Shown here: one piece after another, positions 34,045 to 42,422 of the stretch
Position numbering within the stretch: the first letter of the stretch is position 1
How the letters are laid out: every line of letters begins with the position of its first letter
Assembly: GCF_023073315.1 (NCBI RefSeq)
Contig: NZ_JADPJH010000039.1
Location: 62,001-126,000, forward strand
Direction of reading: 5' to 3'
Length of the DNA stretch: 64,000 nucleotides
DNA from: Bradyrhizobium sp. 1
GTDB lineage: Bacteria > Pseudomonadota > Alphaproteobacteria > Rhizobiales > Xanthobacteraceae
Program-made: the position numbers and the translations under genes
Notes under the pieces: model-generated
What the model was told of the DNA's origin: nothing
The model's database searches: none
The model's input: the letters and a program-made list of their open reading frames with translations, nothing else

Positions 34045-34088
34045 TTGACGGTTCTATGGCGATCGACATAGTATGGTGATCGCCATAG
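34045..34088 (+). promoter_or_regulatory. Putative TetR operator overlapping the hydrolase promoter
   Basis: A perfect inverted repeat CTATGGCGATC (34054-34064) / GATCGCCATAG (34078-34088) with a 13-base spacer. Nested inside are CTATG (34054-34058) and CATAG (34067-34071). A sigma-70-like pair TTGACG (34045-34050) and TAGTAT (34069-34074), 18 apart, overlaps it and points rightwards to the hydrolase gene. Binding here would shut that promoter. Confidence 0.75.
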
Positions 34089-34101
34089 AAGGAATGCGGC
34101 A

Positions 34102-35400
34102 ATGCCCCTCTACCAGCCATTGGTTTCCCGACGAGCCATCTTCGCGATGGGCGCGGCCAGCCCGGTGGCGGCTTCATTTCGACCGGCCCGCGCAAACCCC
34201 ATGGGAGGAACTGATTTGACCACAGCAACATATGGCGGGGGAACACTTCCCAAGGGGGTCCGCTCGCGCATGATCCATGGGGTCAACGGTCTCGATGTCC
34301 ATGTTCTCGAGGCCGGTTACGAAAGCCCCGGCCGGCCGCTCGCGCTGCTTCTGCACGGCTTTCCGGATTTGGCTTACGGCTGGCGACACCTGATCCCAAT
34401 TCTGGCTGACGCCGGGTACCATGTCGTGGCGCCCGACCAACGGGGTTTTGGCCGCACCACCGGTTGGGTGAACGGCTATGACGCCCCGCTAGCGCCCTTC
34501 GGTCTCTTGAATATGACGCGCGACGCCCTCGGATTGGTTTCGGCATTGGGCTATCGACGTACGGCGATGCTGGTCGGGCACGACTTCGGCTCGCCCGTGG
34601 CGGCCTATTGTGCGCTCGCCCGACCTGACGTCTTTCCCTCGGTGGTGCTGATGAGCGCGCCGTTCCCCGGTCCGCCGGCGCTTCCGTTCAACACCGCGGA
34701 AAGCGAGGCATCGCCGGTTCAACCGAACACCGGAAACCAGAAGTTGGCGGCCGCGCTGGCGGCGCTCGATCCGCCCAGAGAGCATTATCAGCAATATCTG
34801 AGCACACGGCGGGCGAACGAAGACATGTGGCACCCGCCCCAAGGTTTACACGCGTTCCTTCGCGCATTTTTCCACGTCAAGAGCGCCGACTGGCCGGGAA
34901 ATAAACCGCATCCGTTGAAGGCGCCAACCGCCATCGAACTTGCACAGATGCCCACCTACTACGTCATGGATCTCGGCAAGACGATGTCCGAGACCGTCGC
35001 TCCATTCCAACCTTCCGCCGCCGAGGTCCTCGCTTGCAAATGGCTCACCGAGCCGGAACTTGGCGTGTACACGGAGGAGTATGGCCGCACCGGGTTTCAA
35101 GGCGCCCTGCAGGCTTATCGCGTCTTTTCCGATCCTGACCTGAACGCCGAGTTGCGCCTGTTTTCGGGAAGGACGATCGACGTCCCGTCACTCTTCATCG
35201 GCGGGACGAGCGATTGGGGCACCTATGCCGCGCCGGGCGCGCTCGATCTGATGAGGACGAAGGCGACGACGAGGATGGGTGGCATCGAGCTGATCGACGG
35301 CGCCGGTCACTGGATCCAACAGGAGCAGCCGGTTCGGCTCGGCGCGCTCCTGCTCGCCTTCATCAAGGAGACCGGTGGGGCGGATCACACCAGCCGTTAG
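34102..35400 (+). CDS. Tat-exported epoxide hydrolase-like alpha/beta hydrolase
   Basis: The 432-residue enzyme has a twin-arginine-type N-terminus (SRRAIFAMGAASPVAAS) and then an epoxide hydrolase-like fold: LLLHGFPDLAYGWRH, a nucleophile Asp in VGHDFGSPVAAYCAL and a catalytic His in DGAGHWIQQEQP. The lid is longer than in the 318-residue cousin at 11739. It is preceded by AAGGAAT and controlled by the divergent TetR gene through the palindrome. The likely substrate is a xenobiotic or secondary epoxide or ester; periplasmic location is inferred from the RR motif. Confidence 0.85.
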   Translation: MPLYQPLVSRRAIFAMGAASPVAASFRPARANPMGGTDLTTATYGGGTLPKGVRSRMIHGVNGLDVHVLEAGYESPGRPLALLLHGFPDLAYGWRHLIPILADAGYHVVAPDQRGFGRTTGWVNGYDAPLAPFGLLNMTRDALGLVSALGYRRTAMLVGHDFGSPVAAYCALARPDVFPSVVLMSAPFPGPPALPFNTAESEASPVQPNTGNQKLAAALAALDPPREHYQQYLSTRRANEDMWHPPQGLHAFLRAFFHVKSADWPGNKPHPLKAPTAIELAQMPTYYVMDLGKTMSETVAPFQPSAAEVLACKWLTEPELGVYTEEYGRTGFQGALQAYRVFSDPDLNAELRLFSGRTIDVPSLFIGGTSDWGTYAAPGALDLMRTKATTRMGGIELIDGAGHWIQQEQPVRLGALLLAFIKETGGADHTSR

Positions 35401-35524
35401 GTCGGGGAATGCTGATCGTCGCTGTTGAAAATATTGCCCGGCGTCCAGATCACCGTCGCGTCAGGTTTCAGTGAAGCGCTTGGGTTTGGTGGTGCTGGTC
35501 CGGCGTTAGCCGGAGCACGCAGCG

Positions 35525-35559
35525 AATATTTTTGTCAGGTAGCGTGATCTATTTCATAC
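35525..35559 (+). promoter_or_regulatory. 35-base element, copy 2
   Basis: Identical to the copy at 33103-33137 except that AA becomes TT within the dyad (TGATCTATTTCA). It lies 74-108 bases upstream of the DUF900 esterase ATG and in the same orientation as that gene. A TTGTCA with a CATACG-like -10 seventeen bases on makes a weak rightward promoter possible. Confidence 0.5.
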
Positions 35560-35632
35560 GCCCGCCGTTCAAGGACGCGTTCCCTGCCGGATGAGAACAG
35601 CTGGACCACGCTAGCGAGACAGAGGTCACTTC

Positions 35633-37147
35633 ATGAAACTTTCGCATTTCATCGCCTCCCTCTCCTTGCTGCTCCTGTTCACCCTCCAGTCAGACGCGCT
35701 CCTTGCCGCCACGAGTGCAGACCAGGCTGCGCTGCAGCAGAGCATCTCCAATTTCGTCGAGGGCGTCCGAACGTCGGACCTCGCGAAAGTGAAGTCGTCG
35801 ACGGCGCAGGGCTACCGGCCCGACGCTCAGCCCAAATACGCGATCCTTTCGCGATTGGGACAAGTGACGGAGGTCGAGATTGGAGACGAACGGCGTCTTT
35901 CGAAACAAACCATCGTCGAAGCGGAAGTGCGACATGCCGACGGTGTCTCGTCCTGGAACTTCAGTATCCAGGATGGCAGCAGGATCCTGTCCGCTGAGAT
36001 GACGAGCGCAGATGTCTATGGCGCAAGGGCGCAGGCTGCGCCTGCGAAGAAAGGCGGTGGTCGCTATCACCGCCAATATTCGAGCGGCCGTCCGAACCGA
36101 ACGGTGGTGCAGTCCTGTGAGTTGTCTCCGAGTTCTTGCAATCAGGATGCCCGGCTGGTCGAGTTCTTCTTTGCGACGGATCGCAACATCAAGATCACGA
36201 ACAACGTCTCGACGCTCGACACCGACGCGCCGCGATCAGGCATCTTGAGCTATGGCGTTGCCGGCATCCGCATTCCGGAAGACCATGAGCCGGGCCAGAT
36301 CGAGCTTCCGTCCGAGTGGCACTTCCTGGGGATCGACTACAAATCGGCCACGGATGAAACCAAGCACTTCTCCATCAAGCGGCTCGCGGCGACATCGTAC
36401 GACGACTGGAAGGAGCTGGTCAAAAGGCAAGCCGATCAATCGCAGAACCGCGCCCTCATCTTCGTGCACGGCTTCAATACGGGGTTTGAGGACGCGCTCT
36501 ACCGAAACGCGCAGATCGTCTGGGACCTGCAATACCAGGGCGTGTCGGTGCTGTTCTCCTGGAGCTCGAAGGGAAAGGTGCGCGACTACAATTACGACCA
36601 GGACAGCGCAGACATCGCGCAAGCCGAGTTTGCCGAACTCCTGACCACGCTGCACGACAGCGGGATCGAGCACATCGACATCATCGTCCACAGCATGGGA
36701 AACCGCGTCGTGCTCCCCGCGCTGGATCAATTGGCGCAGCGGTCCAATCCGGTCAGGGTGCAGCAGCTGGTCATGGCCGCGCCCGATGTCGCCCGCGACA
36801 AGTTCATGATCCAGTTTCCCCTGGCGAAGAAGATCGTTGACGGAGCAACGCTGTACGCGTCGTCCGCCGACAGGGCCCTGCTCGCGTCGGCCGAGCTGAA
36901 CGATTTCCCGAGAGCCGGGATGGTCTTCGCCAACGGACCCGTTCTCCTCCCCAACCTGGACACGATCGACGTGACCGCGATCGGTGACGAGATCTTCGGA
37001 TTGAATCATACGGTGTTCGCGACCAACCGCGCCGTCATGGACGATATCAAGCTGCTCCTCATCAACGGCATGAAGCTGCCGCGCCTGTCCCAGGTGCGGA
37101 AATTCCCGGAGCCACCGCTGGCTTCGACGTATTGGAAGTACCAGTGA
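35633..37147 (+). CDS. Secreted alpha/beta hydrolase, DUF900 family
   Basis: The 504-residue exported protein has a signal peptide (FIASLSLLLLFTLQSDALLAA), an N-terminal domain of about 130 residues with a NTF2- or lipoprotein-like pattern (AALQQSISNFVEGVRTSD...), and a DUF900 alpha/beta hydrolase domain from about residue 175: VEFFFATDRNIK, IFVHGFNTGFEDALYRNAQI, VLFSWSSKGKVRDYNYD and the nucleophile elbow IIVHSMGNRVVLPAL. A late His (GLNHTVFATNRAV) could complete the triad. The substrate is unknown. A copy of the 35-base element sits upstream. Confidence 0.85.
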   Translation: MKLSHFIASLSLLLLFTLQSDALLAATSADQAALQQSISNFVEGVRTSDLAKVKSSTAQGYRPDAQPKYAILSRLGQVTEVEIGDERRLSKQTIVEAEVRHADGVSSWNFSIQDGSRILSAEMTSADVYGARAQAAPAKKGGGRYHRQYSSGRPNRTVVQSCELSPSSCNQDARLVEFFFATDRNIKITNNVSTLDTDAPRSGILSYGVAGIRIPEDHEPGQIELPSEWHFLGIDYKSATDETKHFSIKRLAATSYDDWKELVKRQADQSQNRALIFVHGFNTGFEDALYRNAQIVWDLQYQGVSVLFSWSSKGKVRDYNYDQDSADIAQAEFAELLTTLHDSGIEHIDIIVHSMGNRVVLPALDQLAQRSNPVRVQQLVMAAPDVARDKFMIQFPLAKKIVDGATLYASSADRALLASAELNDFPRAGMVFANGPVLLPNLDTIDVTAIGDEIFGLNHTVFATNRAVMDDIKLLLINGMKLPRLSQVRKFPEPPLASTYWKYQ

Positions 37148-37266
37148 GGCCGGGCCGTTCAGCTGGGACGATGGGCTTCGCCAAAATCCACCTAAGGACA
37201 AAAGAACAAGAGCTAATCCTTTCGAGCACGAGAGGCCCGCCAGCGTGAACGGCGATTTTTCCCGGA

Positions 37267-37560
37267 TCACGAAAAGAAGAAGGTCCCAATCAGCAGGCCC
37301 GCTGCAAAAGCCATCAGCCCGAGGGTAGAAACAGACACGATGCGAACGAGGATGCGAACCTGCTCCTCATACTCTTGTTCTGCCGTCCTGTGGGACCGAG
37401 CCGTCACCGAAGCTGCCCTGCCATCACCAGATTTGGCGAAATCTACGCGCGGAATTGTGGTCAAGGCGAGGCATTCCAGCCCCGCATAGCGAGCCCGCCG
37501 ATCTTGTGAACCGGCGGGCCTCTGTCCTATCGCTTCAATCGTCGGGAATGATCTCGCCAC
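37267..37560 (-). CDS. Hypothetical small protein with C-terminal membrane anchor
   Basis: A 97-residue frame starts with a GTG. The first 60 residues are polar; the C-terminal part (ILVRIVSVSTLGLMAFAAGL) is one hydrophobic helix followed by a short polar end. No ribosome site that I would defend, and no family recognised. It may be a tail-anchored protein or chance. Confidence 0.3.
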   Translation of the reverse strand: MARSFPTIEAIGQRPAGSQDRRARYAGLECLALTTIPRVDFAKSGDGRAASVTARSHRTAEQEYEEQVRILVRIVSVSTLGLMAFAAGLLIGTFFFS

Positions 37561-37618
37561 GCTCTCAGCTTAGACCGAAGCCGCGCCCCCCGATGCGTTC
37601 AGCTCGCTTTGGGAAGCG

Positions 37619-37798
37619 TCACGACTGCGCCTCGCCAAGGCCGGGGTTGATGGCAAGCGACGCGCCGGCGGCGCCGCCGGCTTCATAGGCCGTCATCGAC
37701 ACCATCCGGCCGGTGCTGCGCTGGGTCCGGAGCTTGAGGTCGAGCTTGTCGAATTCCGCATCGACCGAGGTGTTGAGGACAATCAGACGTCCAATCCG
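37619..37798 (-). pseudogene. Possible C-terminal remnant of a DUF2786-type gene
   Basis: This strand reads RLIVLNTSVDAEFDKLDLKL then RTQRSTGRMVSMTAYEAGGAAG and ASLAINPGLGEAQS before a TGA (37619-37621). It has no start codon: a TAG lies just upstream of the readable part. The end AYEAGxAAGxxxxINPG is what I recall from C-termini of DUF2786 proteins. The N-terminal type piece lies just beside it on the other strand. Confidence 0.4.
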
Positions 37799-38011
37799 GC
37801 CGCGCTAGACAAGCTGAAGCTCCGCATTCAGGCGTTGCGGCCAAGAACCATCGCCAATGGCTGCACCGAGGATGAGGCGCTGTCTGCCCCTGCCAAGGTC
37901 GCAGAGCTGCTGGATCGCCACGATTTGTCGCTCTCCGACGGATTTCTCGGATGCGAAATTGCTCAGTTCCCGCTTGCCAATCGGCCCCTGGAGCATTACG
38001 CGCCATACTAG
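37781..38011 (+). pseudogene. N-terminal remnant of a DUF2786 protein gene
   Basis: The frame reads ALDKLKLRIQALRPRTIANG then CTEDEALSAPAKVAELLDRH and DLSLSD, the DUF2786 N-terminal domain, without a start codon, and diverges before a TAG at 38009-38011. With the inverse-strand piece at 37619-37798 it suggests one or two DUF2786 genes broken by inversion. DUF2786 function is unknown. Confidence 0.55.
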
Positions 38012-38028
38012 GATTGGCGCATCACATC

Positions 38029-39909
38029 GTGGAGGGAAGACTGAAATTCCGGGCCGACATCGACGGCCTCAGGGCCATTTCCGTGCTGGCTGTGATGGCT
38101 TTCCATCTCAACATCGGTATTCAGGGCGGATTCACTGGGGTCGACGTATTTTTCGTCATCTCTGGCTTTTTGATCGGCCGCATCGTCTACACCGAGGTCA
38201 GCGAAGGTAGCTTCTCCCTTTTGCGGTTTTACGAGCGGCGAGCACGACGCATCTTGCCGGCTCTACTGACAGTCATCGCAGCGAGCTGGCTTTTGGCCAA
38301 CCTGCTGCTCTATGACTTCGAAAAGGCGGACTTCTCAAAGTCCGCTATCGCGTCCATCCTTTTTGTGGGCAATATCTATTTCTTTGAGGCGAGCGGGTAC
38401 TTCTCGCCTGCAGCAGAGACCATTCCATTGCTTCATCTTTGGTCTCTCGGCGTCGAAGAACAATTCTATCTACTATTCCCTCCCTTTATTCTGATCTTGG
38501 CGCGGTATTCGTCGAGGGGAGTATTCACAGCGCTCGTCATGGTTGGCGCGGCGTCGCTTTTGATATCACAAGCACTGGTATCCGCGCATCCCGAGGCTGC
38601 GTTCTATCTCCCAATCAGCCGCGCATTTGAGATCCTGGTCGGCTCGCTCCTTGCCCACCCGATCGTTCCTCGCCCGAAAGGGCAGCTAACAAGCCAACTA
38701 GCAGGCTCTGCCGGCGCAGTCTGCCTGATGATATCGATGTTGTTCTACAACAAGCAAACAGCTTTTCCAGGAATTGCCGCTTTGCTACCGTGCATAGGGG
38801 CGGCTCTGATCCTTTGGTCGGGTCAATCCCAATCTCCTTTCGTTGCTCGGCTATTGCAGTGGCGGCCGCTGGTTTACGTCGGCAAAATCTCCTACTCGCT
38901 GTATCTGGTGCACTGGCCGATCATCGTGTTTGGCAAGCTACTTTTGCCAAACCTCTACACTTGGCAGTTCGTTGCATCGGCGGCGGTCGCTGCGTTTGCA
39001 CTTGCCCATTCGAGCTTCAAGTATATTGAAACCCCGCTACGGTACGGACGAATTACTCATCGGCGTGCTCTTCCGATCGCGGTCGCAGCGATGCTCGCAA
39101 TCGGTCTGCTTCCGGGATGGACGTTGCTCAAATTCAAGCTGCCTGCGTCGGCAGATCCGAAAATAGCCTCCATTCTCAAGTACAATTTCTACAATCCCCG
39201 AACGCGCTTCCTTGCGAGAGAATGTTTCCTCGATCCCGAGCAGCGGTTTGACGATTTCATGCTCAGCAAATGCATTCCATCCGCCGCTGGAGATGCCGTG
39301 ATATTGTGGGGCGATAGCCATGCCGCTCATCTCTATTTTGGTTTACGATCGGAACTCGAGAAAAGAGGCGTCAGCGTCGGAATGTTGGCAGGCTCAGGAT
39401 GCCCTCCGATTTTAAATCTTGACGTAGTTGAGCGGCCGAGATGCAAAGAAGTAAACGATCGGATTCTGCCGCTATTGCTCCAACTGAAACCTCGAACTGT
39501 TATTTTGTCCGCGGCATGGCGAATGAACGAAGCCACGCTTGCCAAGTTGAAGTTGACTGTCGAGCGTCTCTTGCAGAGTGGCATCAAGGTTGAGATTGTC
39601 GGCGAGAGCCCTGCGTTTAACACGCGAGCGCCAAATATTGCTGCAGCGCGGCTGCAATCCAACGAGCCGGTCTTAGCATCTGAACCGGATGTGAAAATTG
39701 AAAGCATGGAGATGATGGACGGAATGCTTGCCGCGGCATTCCGGGACGTCGCGGGGCTGACCTATGTTTCTCCGTATCGCGCATTCTGCCTCGACAAGCA
39801 GTGTCTGTTGCTAACGAAGGATGCGGTTCCTATCTACTTTGATTATTCACACCTGACCGAAGCAGGTTCTGTCCTCTACGCGAAAGACCTGTTGCTTGGT
39901 AAGCTCTAA
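38029..39909 (+). CDS. OafA-type acyltransferase with C-terminal SGNH domain
   Basis: The 626-residue membrane protein is an acyltransferase-3 protein: FRADIDGLRAISVLAVMAFH (with the catalytic-type His), GVDVFFVISGFLI, RRARRILPAL, then ten or so transmembrane helices with LVHWPIIVF, and a C-terminal periplasmic SGNH domain: VILWGDSHAAHLYF and the DYSHLTEAG end. Such proteins O-acetylate LPS, O-antigen or exopolysaccharide. Starts are unusual: GTG at 38029 lacks a good site, while a CTG at 38041 follows GGAGGGAAGA directly and would give MKFRADIDG. Base composition is AT-richer than the neighbours, in line with transfer. Confidence 0.88.
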   Translation: MEGRLKFRADIDGLRAISVLAVMAFHLNIGIQGGFTGVDVFFVISGFLIGRIVYTEVSEGSFSLLRFYERRARRILPALLTVIAASWLLANLLLYDFEKADFSKSAIASILFVGNIYFFEASGYFSPAAETIPLLHLWSLGVEEQFYLLFPPFILILARYSSRGVFTALVMVGAASLLISQALVSAHPEAAFYLPISRAFEILVGSLLAHPIVPRPKGQLTSQLAGSAGAVCLMISMLFYNKQTAFPGIAALLPCIGAALILWSGQSQSPFVARLLQWRPLVYVGKISYSLYLVHWPIIVFGKLLLPNLYTWQFVASAAVAAFALAHSSFKYIETPLRYGRITHRRALPIAVAAMLAIGLLPGWTLLKFKLPASADPKIASILKYNFYNPRTRFLARECFLDPEQRFDDFMLSKCIPSAAGDAVILWGDSHAAHLYFGLRSELEKRGVSVGMLAGSGCPPILNLDVVERPRCKEVNDRILPLLLQLKPRTVILSAAWRMNEATLAKLKLTVERLLQSGIKVEIVGESPAFNTRAPNIAAARLQSNEPVLASEPDVKIESMEMMDGMLAAAFRDVAGLTYVSPYRAFCLDKQCLLLTKDAVPIYFDYSHLTEAGSVLYAKDLLLGKL

Positions 39910-39914
39910 GCGCT

Positions 39915-40060
39915 GCCTCAGCTTCCGTACGGCAGAGCGGGATGATGACGGACGACCCGTTTGGGTCGCTTTGGCAGCTTCTTGCGCAGCTGCCTGGTCA
40001 ACTAAGCAGATCGTGGATGTGGCTCGGCTTGATCTCCGGGATCGTGAGCTTGCCGATGGT
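39915..40060 (-). pseudogene. Relic of a P4-type integrase gene
   Basis: Two pieces of an integrase gene are left: 39915-40000 matches the 3' part of the truncated integrase (about 45505-45597), and 40005-40060 matches 45711-45766, with the sequence between deleted. Both pieces keep the same order and orientation as the integrase at 45449. It ends next to a copy of the tRNA-proximal sequence and the tRNA 3' end, so it marks a second, older insertion. Confidence 0.7.
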
Positions 40061-40147
40061 GTACAGATCTTCGATGCAAGTAGCTGATTTCGCTGTGGAG
40101 TCGAACGACTGTGAACAGAGGAGAACACTAGACTGGCGGAAGGGGTG
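40061..40147 (-). repeat. att-like direct repeat, left copy
   Basis: Matches 46277-46364. From CTGATTT to the end about 60 of 65 positions agree. It ends in CTGGCGGAAGGGGTG (40133-40147), the last bases of tRNA-Ser; after 40147 similarity stops. This is what an attachment site made by a tRNA-targeting integrase looks like. Confidence 0.75.
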
Positions 40148-40301
40148 TCCGGTCAACTTCGTTGATATGGCTTCACTTTTCTCGGACGTGCTGGGAGCAT
40201 TCTACGGTCCTCCCTACGGCCACATTGCAGTATCGTAAGACCGTAGCTGCGTCCCCTCAATGACGGGCAAATATAAGGCCAGTTAAACGAAGTCCGCTCT
40301 T

Positions 40302-40715
40302 TTAAGAAGCAGCAGCCTGCGAACACGTAGCCGCAGTCTGAATGATTTCCATGATGATTGAGGGATCTTCCAGCAGGCCCAACTTATCGGACAGATCGGG
40401 GAACATCCGTACCGAATGAGAGAGGTCCGGCACGAAAAAGCTTTCAGCATTTTTCGGCGGCTCATTCCGAAGCCTCTCGGCATTGCTCATGAGTGTGTTC
40501 CGGACACTCTCAAGCTCAGCGCGAAGGGCGGCCGCAACCGATCGTCTTTCCACCTTCCTTAGCCGATCGTCCCTGTCCCGATTTAGCTTCGCATTGAACA
40601 GAGCGCCCGCTACGAGCGCACCAAATCCGATGACTGAGCCTGTTGCTGCACCAATGAAGGTCGCGGCACCACCCTGCAAACTGTTCAACCAGTCAATAAA
40701 GGTAGGTTCAGCCAT
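40302..40715 (-). CDS. Small membrane-anchored hypothetical protein
   Basis: The 137-residue product has one transmembrane helix near the N-terminus (AATFIGAATGSVIGFGALVAGALF), then a basic, coiled-coil-like segment (NRDRDDRLRKVERRSVAAALRAELE) and an acidic end. It resembles the N-terminal part of longer unknown proteins that I recall ending with a further helical region, so truncation is possible. ATG at 40715. Function unknown. Confidence 0.55.
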   Translation of the reverse strand: MAEPTFIDWLNSLQGGAATFIGAATGSVIGFGALVAGALFNAKLNRDRDDRLRKVERRSVAAALRAELESVRNTLMSNAERLRNEPPKNAESFFVPDLSHSVRMFPDLSDKLGLLEDPSIIMEIIQTAATCSQAAAS

Positions 40716-41024
40716 AGCCCTTTATACCTTCAGTAGCAGGATGCTCTTGGTCTTCTGCGTCTCCCTTGTGGAGCGTAGCTCTCTTGCTGCCAGTCCGACT
40801 CTGGCTTCATGCGAATTCCGACCTAGCCGGACGTATTTTATTCGAGTACCCTGTCCTGCCACATCGCTGCGAATTTTTTATCACATCCATATGTGTAGCT
40901 TGCCGCCGTAGCAAGCCCAGACATCTTGCCGAAGTTAAGCGAGCTTCGGAACGTATGCGCGATATTGCGGCTGGACGCGATGGTAAGTGAGCCATCAATC
41001 GGGTAATTCACTCAAAGGCCCACG
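40716..41024. other. Non-coding stretch in the island
   Basis: About 310 bases between the small membrane protein gene and the end of the CapK/PaaK-like gene. I see no gene, tRNA or clear terminator. Confidence 0.35.
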
Positions 41025-42398
41025 CTACGCAACAGTGCTCGTGAAGAACAGGCGTTTAGGATTGCCCGACCAATCGATGTCCTTGACAGCCCTGATGTCG
41101 ATATTGAACGACGCGTCGGTCGCGGCAATAATCAGCCGCCTGAGATTTTCTACTTCATCCTGCGTGATATGTTCGCGCCCGCCGACTTCGACGGAAATTG
41201 TATCGATTGTGTCTTGCCTGAAGCGCACTTCCTTGAACGGAAGCGTTTCCAGCAATGTGCGGGTCGAAATGTAAAACGGCATCAGTTTGCCGCTTGGGTA
41301 CCGAAGAAAATGCTTCCCTCTGCCAAACACGTTGGAAATCGTCGGTCCATCGTGACCGCACGGGCATTGCTGATGCAGCTGACCGAAATCACCGATGTCA
41401 TAGCGAATAATCGGCGTCGCGTAGGAATGCAGATGTGTAATCAGCAATCGCCCCAATGTCGCTCCATTGAAGGATGCGGTCACCTGATGATCAGTCTCCA
41501 CCACGACGTTGGTGTGCGCGACGTGAAAATTGCCCTGGTATTTCGCGCATTCGAACGCGATCGGCCCGATTTCTCCAGCCGAATAATTTGACAGCGAGCG
41601 GATACCGATAGCCGTCATTGCCTCGACAATTTTCGGATCGCGATAATCGTTGAGGTGCAGCCACACTTTGATGCCGAGCCTTTCGAGGAGGTCAACGCCA
41701 CCCTTCTCGATCAGGATATCAAGGAACCGATTTGCGCACACCAGGTAGCCGAACCGGCCTTTGGTCAATTCTTCGATCAGGGCATCATCATTGTACTGAT
41801 GAATGATCTTCCTGGCCGAGCCATTGCGGAAAACCTTGCTCAACGGACCGGCCCATGATTCAGTCACCTCGACAGCGAGCGACTTGTTCTTCAGCTTGGC
41901 CAAGCTGACAGCTGGGATGATCTGAACCCGGTCTTCCGCCAGACTTAAATTGTTGATGAAGTATTGAGCCAAGCTTCGAATGGACGTGTAGTAGCCGTTT
42001 TCCGGACAGAGATAGACCTTGACCGGCACTCCCGTCGATCCTGTCGAGGCGTAACTCGACACCTGGGCATGGCCGGGGCCGGCTATCAACGAACCCTCGA
42101 GGTTCACCTGAGCAGCTATGTCTTGTCGGCTTTGCACCGGCACATATTTAATCATGCCGTGATTGAGCGCGCGGGACGGCAATCTGTTGCGCCAGAACGC
42201 AGAGCGCGCCTGTGCATGCTTGAGCAAATAGGTCAGCCGGCGGTTCTGCCAGTTCTCCCGCGCCGCCCGATCGCCATTCTCGATGAGATCAATTGCATTG
42301 ATATTGGCAAGGTCGTTCTGCGCAGCCTGATCCATAAAAGTGAACGGACGATCGTCGTAGGCCTTCGCGTTGAGCGGCCTGCCCGTTAGGTCAAACAT
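41025..42398 (-). CDS. CapK/PaaK-like adenylate-forming ligase
   Basis: The 457-residue protein belongs to the phenylacetate-CoA ligase-like (PaaK/CapK) group of the ANL superfamily: the P-loop SSYASTGSTGVPVKVYL, the NYSAGEIGPIAFECAKYQGNFHVA region and the ATPIIRYDIGDFGQL motif, followed by CPCGHDGPTISNVFGRGKHF. CapK-type proteins are found in capsule and exopolysaccharide clusters, though their reaction is often unknown. It is followed upstream by a glycosyltransferase on the same strand with 24 bases between, consistent with a surface-glycan operon. Confidence 0.85.
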   Translation of the reverse strand: MFDLTGRPLNAKAYDDRPFTFMDQAAQNDLANINAIDLIENGDRAARENWQNRRLTYLLKHAQARSAFWRNRLPSRALNHGMIKYVPVQSRQDIAAQVNLEGSLIAGPGHAQVSSYASTGSTGVPVKVYLCPENGYYTSIRSLAQYFINNLSLAEDRVQIIPAVSLAKLKNKSLAVEVTESWAGPLSKVFRNGSARKIIHQYNDDALIEELTKGRFGYLVCANRFLDILIEKGGVDLLERLGIKVWLHLNDYRDPKIVEAMTAIGIRSLSNYSAGEIGPIAFECAKYQGNFHVAHTNVVVETDHQVTASFNGATLGRLLITHLHSYATPIIRYDIGDFGQLHQQCPCGHDGPTISNVFGRGKHFLRYPSGKLMPFYISTRTLLETLPFKEVRFRQDTIDTISVEVGGREHITQDEVENLRRLIIAATDASFNIDIRAVKDIDWSGNPKRLFFTSTVA

Positions 42399-42422
42399 GG
42401 AGATTCCGTCATTGGTGATCCA

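Noticed and set aside
39942..40238. 98-residue plus-strand frame starting MMTDDPFG
   Set aside because: It is antisense to the relic integrase and the att copy, not a gene.
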